Below, in pieces: positions 1-8,363 of a stretch of DNA of 64,000 nucleotides. Position 1 is the first letter of the stretch. Each line of letters starts with the position of its first letter. The stretch is from an uncultured Pirellulaceae bacterium (GTDB lineage: Bacteria > Planctomycetota > Planctomycetia > Pirellulales > Pirellulaceae). A program made the translations under genes and the position numbers. Where the stretch lies: the NCBI GenBank assembly GCA_938084685.1, contig CALKGE010000008.1, forward strand, positions 1 through 64,000. The letters are read 5' to 3'. The notes beneath the pieces are model-generated. The model ran no database searches. It saw nothing but the letters and a program-made list of their open reading frames with translations, and was not told where the DNA came from.

Positions 1-130
1 GATGTACTTGGATGTACTTGGATGTACTTGGATGTACTTGGATGTACTTGGATGTACTTGGATGTACTTGGATGTACTTGGATGTACTTGGATGTACTTG
101 GATGTACTTGGATGTACTTGGATGTACTTG
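1..130. repeat. 13-copy perfect 10-bp tandem repeat (unit gatgtacttg)
   Basis: Thirteen identical head-to-tail copies of the decamer gatgtacttg run from the first base of the window to position 130, so the true left end is not visible. Because 10 is not a multiple of 3, three units make one 30-bp period, and all three forward frames read the same ten-residue cycle (MYLDVLGCTW) with no stop. Each gain or loss of one unit would shift the frame entering the sequence after 130. Perfect copies suggest recent expansion by replication slippage. Confidence 0.97.
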
Positions 131-435
131 GCCTCGCGGAACAATTCCCTTTTTCCAGCGAGACACCAATGCTTTTCTCGATCATTCATTCCGTCGATTG
201 CCCAGCGACGACGGGATTGCCCTACCACCAATTGATTGTTTCTGTGGAGGCAATAGATTCCAACAAATTTGACCTGATACAATTTTCTGATTCAAAGATT
301 GTGAGAACCATCTCGTCATTTTCTGGCCAAGCCAGCAGAGTTCTTGTCGGTGATTGGCTCACATCCGAATTTTCAAGTGCGGAGATGATCATTTTCACTT
401 CACTTGACGGGCATCAACTCGAAGTTGTCGTGTAG
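22..435 (+). CDS. Possible CDS reading out of the decamer repeat
   Basis: One of the three frames through the decamer array stays open for about 100 codons past the array and stops at 435. The other two frames stop at 235 and 272. The non-repeat part (from about 131) has a composition compatible with a real protein C-terminus, including short hydrophobic strands, but I recognise no family. The real start could lie left of the window or inside the array, so the start is arbitrary. Its last 36 bases overlap the 3' end of the AbiEii-like gene on the other strand, which argues against it. It may be a phase-variable gene, a gene remnant, or a chance open frame. Confidence 0.3.
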   Translation: MYLDVLGCTWMYLDVLGCTWMYLDVLGCTWMYLDVLGLAEQFPFSSETPMLFSIIHSVDCPATTGLPYHQLIVSVEAIDSNKFDLIQFSDSKIVRTISSFSGQASRVLVGDWLTSEFSSAEMIIFTSLDGHQLEVVV

Positions 436-1170
436 CTGCTTCATTATCTCCTCAGCGTTCGGTAAACCAGGAACAGCTCTGGTGATATTTGACCAGTCGT
501 TCGAAGATGTTGGAAACAGGTCAAGAAAAGATTCCAAATCACATTGAAGTGTTTCCGGGATCTGAAACCGGTCAGCGGGAGCCAATGTACGAAAAAGACG
601 GAATATATCATTTCGGTGCTTATTGATCTTACTACTATCAATCTTCTCGCCACCGTCCCGGCGAGAAATAAGGTCGAGATAAGCACGAGCTTTGAGTGGA
701 ATCAGGCACTGAGCCGGAATTGCAGGTACTCCATCAATTTCCACGCGCGATGAAAGAATGAAGTTGTAGTAGTCGTCACCTAAGAGAATCGCGGATAGGC
801 TGGAGATGTCTTGCTCGGCAGGTATGGGTGTCAGATGATGTTCACTCGGCACTTTCAGGTAGTTTCGGGTGAACAATTCGATCATTTTGGGATGATCATC
901 ATGCGATGGATTCGTGAATCGATAAAAGGACGGTCGTGACTCGCTTTGTTGTTGATTTGCATATTGTCCTTCCGCAATAAACTCCCAAAAACGCTCAAAG
1001 AATTCTGGCGAAAGGGACTCTGCCACGATAACGACGTCAAGATCTTTCGTTGCCCGAAACTCCAAGCCAACGTCATTCATCCAAAGAACGCAAGCTGTTC
1101 CTCCAATCAGCACAAAGTATTCTTCAAATCCGGCGAAATGATTGGCGAAGTGTTTTAAACCATCTACCAT
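400..1170 (-). CDS. AbiEii-like nucleotidyltransferase (putative type IV toxin)
   Basis: 256 aa. The N-terminus has the nucleotidyltransferase signature: a hydrophobic strand ending in Gly23-Gly24 (LIGGTA), then TKDLDVVI with Asp43-x-Asp45, the expected metal-binding pair of the DNA polymerase beta fold. This matches the AbiEii/AbiGii type of minimal nucleotidyltransferases, whose characterised members act as toxins in abortive-infection systems. The rest is helical with no recognised domain. Its start overlaps the stop of the upstream gene by 7 bp (ATGGTAG), so the two are translationally coupled and form an AbiEi/AbiEii-like order, antitoxin first. The toxin role is inferred from family and context. 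It could also be a housekeeping small-molecule nucleotidyltransferase. Confidence 0.75.
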   Translation of the reverse strand: MVDGLKHFANHFAGFEEYFVLIGGTACVLWMNDVGLEFRATKDLDVVIVAESLSPEFFERFWEFIAEGQYANQQQSESRPSFYRFTNPSHDDHPKMIELFTRNYLKVPSEHHLTPIPAEQDISSLSAILLGDDYYNFILSSRVEIDGVPAIPAQCLIPLKARAYLDLISRRDGGEKIDSSKINKHRNDIFRLFRTLAPADRFQIPETLQCDLESFLDLFPTSSNDWSNITRAVPGLPNAEEIMKQLHDNFELMPVK

Positions 1171-2180
1171 TCCACTTCCTTCAACAGTTGTTTCAAAGAT
1201 ACTTGCACTCGCTCATCTAACTCGTCTCGAAGTGATAAATACAATGAGAGACGATCTACGGTGATCCCATCCGGTGAGAGTAAGCCAGGTGAGTAAGTCC
1301 ACCGTTCGATCTGGACCGTATCGTCATCTGGATAAGCCGCCGGCTCTATTCTTTTCTCTTCACAGGCTGTTCTGTATGCTGCAGAGGACATCGCTTTTAC
1401 TGATTCGCGTGTATCCATCAACATGGTGACACGCGACAGTGCCGTTAGTCCCGCATCATAAAGATGGATCGTTCGATCAAGAACCTTCGCTCGCTCTCGT
1501 GTCCGCACCGGACTCTTCAGAAAAGGCATCGATTTTTGCCACAGGTCACGTGACGTCTCGGTGAAAGTGAGCAAGGCGTATCGTCCTTTAGAGGTCGGAA
1601 CGCAGATAGAAGCTGATGAAAGTTCACGATACACGCGGGTCATCGTACTGCGCGAGTAGCCCAGTACGTGTCCCCACCGACTCAGAGGCCAAGGTTCGTT
1701 GTTTTCTTTCCGCTGGATTTTAAAGAGAACAAGCGCCTGTGCTGGAGCCGACAACGTTTCTTGTTTTGTTTCCACTCCTCTGCCACGCCTCGGACTTTCT
1801 CGCAGGTCAATTAAAGCAAGCGGCAGATAGACCTGTCTCTCTGGCACAAGAAAGGGAATCCTCCGCCTCACTAGCCTTTGACGAACGAAGGATGGCAGTT
1901 TTCGGAATACGAACGCCACAGAAGATTCGAGTGACCGCTGAGCCATCTTTGCATGCTTTTCAAGCTCCAAAGGCGTCGGAAACTCTGCTCGAGTTGAGAC
2001 GAGTAACACCAGCGAACGATCAAAGATCTTAGCTCGATACACATCGTATATTTGGCTGATGAAGATTGGTAGCGACGCTTTGGCAGCTTCGTCTGGCGTA
2101 AGATGTGCAATCGGGGCACCTAGTTCATCGAGGTGCTTCAACAGTTCGTTTACGAGCGAATCCAAGCTATAAGTCCTCAC
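1164..2180 (-). CDS. Winged-helix protein, putative AbiEi-type antitoxin/autoregulator
   Basis: 338 aa, starting at GTG. Around residues 155-205 there is a helix-turn-helix-like stretch (WGHVLGYSRSTMTRVYREL) followed by a wing-like segment (KGRYALLTF), so it is probably DNA-binding. The N-terminal 120 residues are rich in basic and hydrophobic residues, with no recognised family. It lies directly upstream of the nucleotidyltransferase gene with a 7-bp ATGGTAG overlap. In known AbiE systems the AbiEi partner is a winged-helix antitoxin that also represses its own promoter by binding inverted repeats, and a large palindrome lies upstream here (2272-2310). The HTH is mid-protein rather than N-terminal as in classical AbiEi, so it may be a distinct subtype. 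Confidence 0.7.
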   Translation of the reverse strand: MRTYSLDSLVNELLKHLDELGAPIAHLTPDEAAKASLPIFISQIYDVYRAKIFDRSLVLLVSTRAEFPTPLELEKHAKMAQRSLESSVAFVFRKLPSFVRQRLVRRRIPFLVPERQVYLPLALIDLRESPRRGRGVETKQETLSAPAQALVLFKIQRKENNEPWPLSRWGHVLGYSRSTMTRVYRELSSASICVPTSKGRYALLTFTETSRDLWQKSMPFLKSPVRTRERAKVLDRTIHLYDAGLTALSRVTMLMDTRESVKAMSSAAYRTACEEKRIEPAAYPDDDTVQIERWTYSPGLLSPDGITVDRLSLYLSLRDELDERVQVSLKQLLKEVEW

Positions 2181-2271
2181 GAGTCAAAGTATTGAAATGC
2201 ACGACCCCGATCATTTCGGCATTACGCAGTAGTCTACAACATGCCATCACACCAAGAAGAATTGAATCTTA

Positions 2272-2310
2272 TTGCTGCACTATACCAATTATTTTTGTAT
2301 AGTGCAACAA
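2272..2310 (-). promoter_or_regulatory. Palindromic operator embedding the promoter of the AbiE-like operon
   Basis: Two 14-bp arms (2272-2285 and 2297-2310) match at 13 of 14 positions around an 11-bp AT-rich centre. Read on the minus strand, the same element supplies a -35-like TTGCAC (2307-2302), a spacer of exactly 17 bp and a -10-like TATAGT (2284-2279). A repressor bound to the palindrome would therefore cover the promoter core. The GTG start of the HTH gene is about 100 bp downstream. Autoregulation by that protein is inferred. The hairpin could also form in RNA, but it lacks a clear terminator T tract. Confidence 0.65.
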
Positions 2311-2422
2311 TATAGTTCATATCATACAGGTAAAAGTCATTGGTATCCGGCTTTGAGAACAAGGGACTTTCAGAAAAAGTGGCCGTAATCAGAGTAGCAC
2401 GGCTCACAGGGAAGCAGTTCCA

Positions 2423-3817
2423 CTACGCGATTATTTCATCTACAACTCGACCGTGAACATCGGTCAAACGAAAGTCTCGGCCCGCGTGGCGGTACGTCAA
2501 ACGTTTGTGGTCGATGCCAAGCAAGTGGAGCATCGTTGCATGCAGATCGTGAGTGTGTACAGCATCTGCGGAAGTTCGGATTCCATACTCATCAGATTCG
2601 CCGAAAACCAGACCACCTTTGACACCTCCGCCCGCCATCCACGACGAAAAACATAAGTTGTGATGTTCCCGGCCAGGATGGTCCGCTTTCTGGTTAAACG
2701 GAGTGCGACCGAATTCTGTCGTCCAAACAACGAGCGTACTCTCCAGCATCCCTCGCTGCTTAAGATCTGTCAGCAGTCCCGCAATCGGCTTGTCAATCGC
2801 TTTTGCAAGTCTGGCGTGATCAGCCATGTTACCATGCGAGTCCCAGTTATTGCTGGAGCCAACGTCTATCAGCTGCACGAATCGAACTCCCCGTTCAGCA
2901 AGCCGCCGTGCTACCAGGCATTGCCATCCGAATCCTTGGGTAACACCTGGCTGCAGCCCGTACAGATCTAACGTCGCGTCCGTTTCCGTGGAAAGGTCGA
3001 ATGCTTCCGGAGCTTCACGCTGCATTCCAAACGCAGTTTCAAAAGAGCGAATACGGGCGTCGAGCGTTTGATCCGAGGCTCTCTGACTGAGATGAGCCTT
3101 GTTAAGTTTGGCACGCAGGGCCAATTCCAGTTGCTGCAGTCCTTCGTCTCCGATCTGCGGTCGTACATTGGGAAGCGGTTCTTTGCCAGGGACAACATGA
3201 GTCCCTTGATGGCACGCCGGTAAAAAATCGCTTCCCCAGATCTGCGCGCCGGCGTAAGGTGCTGCCGGAGCCAACACCATAAACGAGGGGAGATTTTGAT
3301 TGACGGTTCCCAACCCGTAGCTCACCCAGGAACCCGCACTCGGTCGTGCAAACTGCGCAGAACCAGTATGCGCCGCCAGGGTCGCTTTGTCATGACCATC
3401 ACTGTCACAGTGCATCGCGTTCAGAACGCAAACATCGTCAATCACGGACCCAAGCTGGGGAAACAGTTCGCTTACCCACGCACCATTCTGCCCATATTGC
3501 TTGAAACCATAACGCGGCTTGATCAGAAAGCGTTTGAATTCACCCGATTTGTTGAGCCAGCGGGAAGCGGTAATCGACTTTCCATGATCAGCAACCAACT
3601 GCGGCCGATAATTGAACGAATCAATGTGGGAAACACCCCCCGTTGAAAACAGGAATATGACCCGTTCTGCTTTTGGCAAATGATGGCCTTGTTTTGCTTT
3701 GAGCGGATCTTCAGCACCCGACACGATGTCGCTCAACATGCCAGCCAGAGCGACTGCACCAAAACCGCCAGAGGCTTGACTCAGAAATTCACGACGATTC
3801 GTATGCAAGGTATTCAC
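2423..3817 (-). CDS. DUF1501 domain protein (Tat-exported, sulfatase/phosphatase-like fold)
   Basis: 464 aa. The N-terminus NRREFLSQASGGFGAVALAG is a twin-arginine-type signal. The body has the DUF1501 pattern: FLFSTGGVSHIDSFN early, GWQCLVARRLAERGVRF in the middle, VVWTTEFGRTPF, and a C-terminal HTHDLHATMLHLLGID followed by the GRDFRLTD tail. DUF1501 proteins are exported, abundant in planctomycetes and distantly related to sulfatases/alkaline phosphatases; their substrate is not known. The gene follows the PSCyt/DUF1553 gene by 28 bp, the standard pairing in this phylum, so one transcript is likely. Confidence 0.93.
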   Translation of the reverse strand: MNTLHTNRREFLSQASGGFGAVALAGMLSDIVSGAEDPLKAKQGHHLPKAERVIFLFSTGGVSHIDSFNYRPQLVADHGKSITASRWLNKSGEFKRFLIKPRYGFKQYGQNGAWVSELFPQLGSVIDDVCVLNAMHCDSDGHDKATLAAHTGSAQFARPSAGSWVSYGLGTVNQNLPSFMVLAPAAPYAGAQIWGSDFLPACHQGTHVVPGKEPLPNVRPQIGDEGLQQLELALRAKLNKAHLSQRASDQTLDARIRSFETAFGMQREAPEAFDLSTETDATLDLYGLQPGVTQGFGWQCLVARRLAERGVRFVQLIDVGSSNNWDSHGNMADHARLAKAIDKPIAGLLTDLKQRGMLESTLVVWTTEFGRTPFNQKADHPGREHHNLCFSSWMAGGGVKGGLVFGESDEYGIRTSADAVHTHDLHATMLHLLGIDHKRLTYRHAGRDFRLTDVHGRVVDEIIA

Positions 3818-3845
3818 CTGGTTTAAACTTTCTCAGTTGATCGAT

Positions 3846-6800
3846 TTAATCCACGAACAAAAATTGATTGCTTGTCAAAAGGACTCGTGCCAAAGCCGAC
3901 CAGGCGGCAAGCTCCTGTTCCTCTCTGGAACTCTGGTCACCAAGTCTTTCGCGATACGCGGAAACAAATGCCAGCGTCTCCTTGACGACCGACTCTTGCG
4001 GGATTCTGCCGTGCGCTGTTTCCAACGCCCACAATGTCTTAGTCAAATCGTCACCTGCGACCGCAGTAATCTGTCTGCCGAAACCTTTTGATTGCTCGTG
4101 AACAAAAGGGGAGTTCATCAGGAACAGAGCTTGAGTCGGAGTCGTAGTGGGCTGACGTTTTTCGACACTCTGGTTGGGGTCGGCTGCATCAAACAAGGCC
4201 AAATAAGGGTGTCGCCTATTACGCTGTACCATCAAGTAAACGCTGCGATGATCAGATTCGTAGATCGCGTGGAACGGTCTGTGAATTGTAAATCCCCAGG
4301 TATTCACGGGCGGAAATGGGTGAGCCTGCGGAGTCGTTCGATCCAGCTTGCCGCTCAGGGCCAGCATGGCATCTCGAATCGATTCCGCATCCAACGCGCG
4401 CCGGGAATATCGCCAGTGAAAACGGTTGGCAGGATCCGCGAGCAGGTTGGCAGCATGATCGGAACTGGCAAGCTGATAGGTTCTGGAATTCATGATCAGG
4501 CGATGAATCGATTTCAGTGACCACTCCGTTTCGATCAACTCGGCCGCCAACCAGTCCAACAGCTCCGGATGGGTCGGTGGCTCCCCCCGAGAACCAAAGT
4601 CGCTTGGCGTTGCAACGAGTCCCTGACCAAAATGCCATTGCCAGACGCGATTTACAAAGACGCGAGCGGTCAACGGATTGGAAGATCGAGTGATCCAATT
4701 TGCCAGTTCAAGTCGTCCGCTTCCCGTGTCTTCTTCAAGAAGCTCACCACCCAGCACTTCCAGATTGCGACGCGGAATCTCATCACCCAGGCGATGAGGT
4801 TCACCCCGTTGTTGAACTCGTGCGTTGACGGGATCTGCTTCTGCGACGCCATAGGCCACAGGAATGTTGCTCGAAGTGTCGACGATTTCCCGCTTCTTGT
4901 TCAACTCGGAAAGCTGGAGATCCATTTCAGCAAGCCGCCGCTTTACTTCGTCATTCGATTTTGCCTCCTTTGCCACTTCATCTCCGACCGCCGCGAACGG
5001 TTGGGATTGCAGTCCCACATGATCGATGTCTCTGGCACATGCCTTACCGTCAACGTGCCCAAATGCATCACAAATGAAACAGTCTACGACACCATCCCAA
5101 TTGGGTCCCGTCTTCTTATCTTTGAAGGTGGTCAAGTCGCCATGCTTGCCAACAACACCTGCATACGATTTGCTTTTGGGGTCGATGGAAATCTGCAGCG
5201 TGTACCAGGTACCTGGTTCCAACTTTCGTATCGTCTCCCAATCGCTCCCGTTGCGAATGGCAAATTCGGTGGATGTGGCACTGCATTCAATCGCCAGCGA
5301 CTGGACCACTCCACGTCCCAGATAAAACCGGAAGGCACCTTTGTTTTCTGAGGCTTCACTGGCGAGCGTTCTAAAATCAACCGTGAAATGCATCTCGTCC
5401 ACGCTCGTCGATCGTAAGCCATCTTTGAAAACGTAGCGAATACCATCTGTCGGTAACCCGCTCCCGATTCGAACTCCTACTTTTCCTTGCGGATGGACAT
5501 GCGTAAAAGGGCTTTGGGCTTCGGTGAGTACTTCGATTGGTCCCGCATGAAACCATGGTTCGCCAAGTTTTTCTCCTGCTGTTTGAGACTCAAATCCCAA
5601 ATCGATGCCACCAGCAATAAAGTTGGGATCCAGTAGCGTGCGTTCTGCTTTCAGTGCTGTTATTTCTCTATCGAGTTCGGCAAGGGATTCGGTTTTAGCC
5701 CGATTGAGTCTGGCGACTTCTGTGTGAGGGATGAGCGGCGGAAAATGCGCCGGACGCTTTTGCTCTTCTCCTCCGGGAAAAGCCCATTTTGTGCTCTGCA
5801 TGATCCCATAGAGTGCGTAGTAATCTTCTGCAGATATGGGATCGTATTTGTGGTCGTGACAGCGGGCACAGCCGAGGGAAAGCCCCATCAAAGAACGCCC
5901 CACCGAATCGATTGCGTCGGCAAAGTCCAGGTGCTGATAATCTGGCGAAGCCTTGTATCCGTAGCGTTTACCAATCGCCAGAAAACCGGTGGCCGTTACG
6001 CGGTCAGCGTATTCTTCTGGTGATCCATTCTGTGCCAGGATATCGCCCGCGAGCTGTTCGCGAATAAAATCGTCAATCGGTTTATCGTTGTTGAATGCCT
6101 CGATCACCCAGTTTCGATACTTGTAAGCTTCACGCACCGGATAATCTGCTCCGTCGCCAGCAGTATCAGCGTAACGCGCGACATCGAGCCAATGTCGGCC
6201 CCAACGTTCTCCGTAAGCAGGCGAATCAAGCAAGCGGTCGACCAACTTGGCGAACGCATCTTCCGATTGGTCGTCAAGGAACTCTTTGATCTCTGACTGC
6301 GTAGGTGGTAGACCTGTAAGATCAAAGGTCGCACGCCTGATCAGTGTGCGGCGATCTGCAACAGAAACGGGCGTCAAGTTTTGTTCTTTAAGTTTGCGAT
6401 ACACGAAAGCGTCGACTGGATTTATCGACCAGTCTTTGGAATCGACTTCTGGAATAGCCGATTGCCTGATTGGCTGAAAGGACCAGAAAGACTCTGCTTC
6501 CTGGACGCTCAATCGTTCAGTATCCGTCTCTGCTTTTACTCTTGGATCGTACGCACCTTTGGCAACCCACTCTTCCAGGTATCTGATCTCCATGGGAGTG
6601 AGTTTTTTCGAGGGAGGCATTTCCAAATCTGGATCACTATGACGAATCGCCTTGATGAGTAAACTTTCATCCGGCTCTCCGATCACAATTGCGGCTCCCC
6701 GATCTCCACCTTTCATCCAGCCTTCGCGAGAATCAAGTCTCAAACTTCCTTCCTGTTTATCAGCGCCATGGCACTGCAAACAATGTTTGATGAGCACCGG

Positions 6801-6959
6801 TCGAACGCGAGCTTCAAAAAAGTCGGCTGACGTATCCTGGCTTAAAGCATCATTGGAACAAAACAGACTCGCGGCCAGAATCAGCAGCCACTGCAATCGA
6901 CAGCAGACTGGAATACGATTTGGTCGACAGAAGAATGCAAGCGTTATCTTACGATCCAT
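3846..6959 (-). CDS. PSCyt1-DUF1549-LamG-like-DUF1553 cytochrome protein
   Basis: 1037 aa with an N-terminal hydrophobic signal (residues ~20-40, ending NDALSQ). Domains in order: planctomycete cytochrome C with heme motif CLQCH (about residue 59); DUF1549 (SINPVDAFVYRKL, then YGERWGRHWLDVARYADT); a second CARCH motif with DHK near residue 365; a LamG/concanavalin-like beta region (~450-680); DUF1553 (LANWITRSSNPLTARVFVNR to the C-terminus). Such proteins are thought to be exported heme-binding partners of DUF1501 proteins in polysaccharide or organic-matter breakdown, but no reaction is proven. First gene of a two-gene operon with the DUF1501 gene. Confidence 0.93.
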   Translation of the reverse strand: MDRKITLAFFCRPNRIPVCCRLQWLLILAASLFCSNDALSQDTSADFFEARVRPVLIKHCLQCHGADKQEGSLRLDSREGWMKGGDRGAAIVIGEPDESLLIKAIRHSDPDLEMPPSKKLTPMEIRYLEEWVAKGAYDPRVKAETDTERLSVQEAESFWSFQPIRQSAIPEVDSKDWSINPVDAFVYRKLKEQNLTPVSVADRRTLIRRATFDLTGLPPTQSEIKEFLDDQSEDAFAKLVDRLLDSPAYGERWGRHWLDVARYADTAGDGADYPVREAYKYRNWVIEAFNNDKPIDDFIREQLAGDILAQNGSPEEYADRVTATGFLAIGKRYGYKASPDYQHLDFADAIDSVGRSLMGLSLGCARCHDHKYDPISAEDYYALYGIMQSTKWAFPGGEEQKRPAHFPPLIPHTEVARLNRAKTESLAELDREITALKAERTLLDPNFIAGGIDLGFESQTAGEKLGEPWFHAGPIEVLTEAQSPFTHVHPQGKVGVRIGSGLPTDGIRYVFKDGLRSTSVDEMHFTVDFRTLASEASENKGAFRFYLGRGVVQSLAIECSATSTEFAIRNGSDWETIRKLEPGTWYTLQISIDPKSKSYAGVVGKHGDLTTFKDKKTGPNWDGVVDCFICDAFGHVDGKACARDIDHVGLQSQPFAAVGDEVAKEAKSNDEVKRRLAEMDLQLSELNKKREIVDTSSNIPVAYGVAEADPVNARVQQRGEPHRLGDEIPRRNLEVLGGELLEEDTGSGRLELANWITRSSNPLTARVFVNRVWQWHFGQGLVATPSDFGSRGEPPTHPELLDWLAAELIETEWSLKSIHRLIMNSRTYQLASSDHAANLLADPANRFHWRYSRRALDAESIRDAMLALSGKLDRTTPQAHPFPPVNTWGFTIHRPFHAIYESDHRSVYLMVQRNRRHPYLALFDAADPNQSVEKRQPTTTPTQALFLMNSPFVHEQSKGFGRQITAVAGDDLTKTLWALETAHGRIPQESVVKETLAFVSAYRERLGDQSSREEQELAAWSALARVLLTSNQFLFVD

Positions 6960-6972
6960 AATCTACTCTTAA

Positions 6973-7117
6973 ACGATGATTGACTGACGATCTCACACTG
7001 GCCGTCGGTAAATCGGAGGTCGCGGCAGGGATAGCGATAGTCTAGTTTTTCATACTCTATTTCTAGCAAGTATAGCATGCAAGTCATGTACTTTGATTCC
7101 GTTTTCGATCGCGCGGA
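6973..7117 (-). pseudogene. Remnant of a second DUF1501 gene (C-terminal end, frameshifted)
   Basis: The minus strand contains the ending of a DUF1501 protein in two frames. From about 7117 to 7074 the reading is RAIENGIKVHDLHA, matching the conserved HDLHATMLHLLG region. Then a shift near 7071-7078 moves to the frame reading YLLEIEYEKLDYRYPCRDLRFTD. That parallels LLGIDHKRLTYRHAGRDFRLTD in the intact DUF1501 protein at 2423-3817. Nothing of the upstream 400 codons remains. It sits just upstream of the PSCyt gene, so it may be a relic of an older or duplicated DUF1501-PSCyt unit. Confidence 0.75.
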
Positions 7118-7223
7118 AAAACGGGAGCAACTGTGCCAAGTCATCTCAATGGCCGATCCATTTTTACTAATTCCGATCCTCGCCATCTCCATTTCTACCT
7201 AAGACAGTATCGCCCCAAGCCAA

Positions 7224-7253
7224 AAGGCTCGCCAGAATGAACTGGTGAGCCTT
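7224..7253 (-). terminator. Rho-independent terminator after the lipoprotein gene
   Basis: Arms AAGGCTCGCCAG (7224-7235) and CTGGTGAGCCTT (7242-7253) pair at 11 of 12 positions around a 6-nt loop. On the minus strand the stem is followed by a short T run; on the plus strand it is followed by acttttttat. It may act in both directions. It lies about 45 bp past the stop of the lipoprotein gene. Confidence 0.7.
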
Positions 7254-7295
7254 ACTTTTTTATCTTAGGGATGACGAGGATTCAGAATAATCAAG

Positions 7296-7706
7296 TCAAT
7301 CACCCGTGGCGATTCTGGCGAGCGTTTCGTCTCGCAGTGAAGTGCTACGGATCAATTTGGCGACGACCGTTGCCTCAGCCGAGTTGCCATTTTTCGCCAG
7401 GAGGACTGCTGCCTCGGCGGTGGCGTCATTCATAGTCGTTATCGTTCTTATCGCCTGAATCGCGTTTCTGGCAATCGTTCCCTCTCCAGCCGCTGCGGCA
7501 TCCTTCGCAAGACCGACTAACGCTTCATCACGATCGGTAAAACTGCTGATATTATTTGCAGCATCCAGCCGCGCCGCAAAGTCCTCGGCAGTGACACTCA
7601 TCCTGTTGCTCTCAACCGGCTTATCGTTCCCACAACCTACCAGGAAGCAGGTCGGGAGGGATAACAAGGAAATCAAGAACAGCGAACTCAGATGGAAACG
7701 TTTCAT
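7296..7706 (-). CDS. Small lipoprotein, function unknown
   Basis: 136 aa. A signal peptide ends in the lipobox LVGC with Cys25 as the expected lipidated residue, followed by GNDKP. The mature part (~40-136) is Ala-rich and helical, with repeated short helix patterns (DEALVGLAKDAAAAGEG, TAEAAVLLAKNGNSAEA). This suggests a small alpha-solenoid such as a degenerate HEAT or TPR array. No family is recognised. It is a monocistronic gene with its own terminator just downstream. Confidence 0.8.
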   Translation of the reverse strand: MKRFHLSSLFLISLLSLPTCFLVGCGNDKPVESNRMSVTAEDFAARLDAANNISSFTDRDEALVGLAKDAAAAGEGTIARNAIQAIRTITTMNDATAEAAVLLAKNGNSAEATVVAKLIRSTSLRDETLARIATGD

Positions 7707-7850
7707 AGTCGTTTGCTCCTTTCGTTGGCATAGAACAGAACTGACAGATCGCCATTCTAATCAAAAAACAGGTTCAATCGAACTTCGAGTATTACCGAAA
7801 ATGAAGGAACGGAACGAGCAAGCCAGAGAAATCACATGAGAAACGGCTGC

Positions 7851-8237
7851 TCATTCCGGCATGGAATGCGTATCTTCGGCCAATACATTCAGAGCCTCGA
7901 CGTAATTGCAAACCTACTCCACGTCTGCAACATCGCGAACCCGGCTACTCAGCTCGAAGGCCAAGACATCTTCCAACGTGGATTGCGCGCCTTCAATTTG
8001 TGAAGAGACAACAGCTTCCTTGCGAACAAATCCATACAGAAACCATTGGGGGCTGGGAACCATGGCACTGGCAATATCTAGCCGACCGATTGCGGACAAG
8101 GCAGCGTCATGCCGGTCGGCTAATTCACCTTCCATCAAAAGATTTGGCTTCGTGGGTGGTAAAGGATGAGGTACAAATGCCCTGACTTGCTCGCCACCAA
8201 TCTCTTTTTGGTTATAAATCCCGGTTGTTCCTGCCAT
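7851..8237 (-). pseudogene. Fic-family protein, N-terminal remnant with nonsense codon
   Basis: The first 107 codons match the N-terminal domain of large Fic proteins: GGEQVRAFVPHPLPP, LSAIGRLDIASAMVPSP, FLYGFVRKEAVVSSQIEGAQSTLEDVL. The SSQIEG part fits the inhibitory [S/T]xxxE[G/N] motif. A TAG at 7916-7914 interrupts the frame after DVE. In-frame continuation gives VCNYVEALNVLAEDTHSMP, which still resembles the next conserved Fic segment, and then a TGA at 7853-7851. The catalytic HPFx(D/E)GNGR region is absent. It is therefore a decayed, non-catalytic AMP-transferase gene. Confidence 0.8.
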
Positions 8238-8293
8238 GGCTGGTTAAGTCTCCTTTCCCAGTGTTGATCACTAGTAAAGCTGTCTTAACTTAC

Positions 8294-8332
8294 TATTCCG
8301 TCCAGCTATTCCGTCCAGCTATTCCGTCTAGT
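8294..8332. repeat. Three 13-bp direct repeats (unit tattccgtccagc)
   Basis: Units at 8294-8306 and 8307-8319 are identical. The third (8320-8332) differs at two bases. The array is short and AT/GC-mixed, and lies just upstream of the Fic remnant. It may be a slippage product or a former binding-site cluster. I see no gene in it. Confidence 0.8.
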
Positions 8333-8363
8333 TAAAAACTCTTTACCAGCGAATCTCCCAATC

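Noticed and set aside
1..130. CRISPR array
   Set aside because: Units are 10 bp and contiguous with no spacers.
7851..8237. Functional Fic toxin-antitoxin
   Set aside because: The catalytic motif is missing and an in-frame TAG interrupts the remnant.
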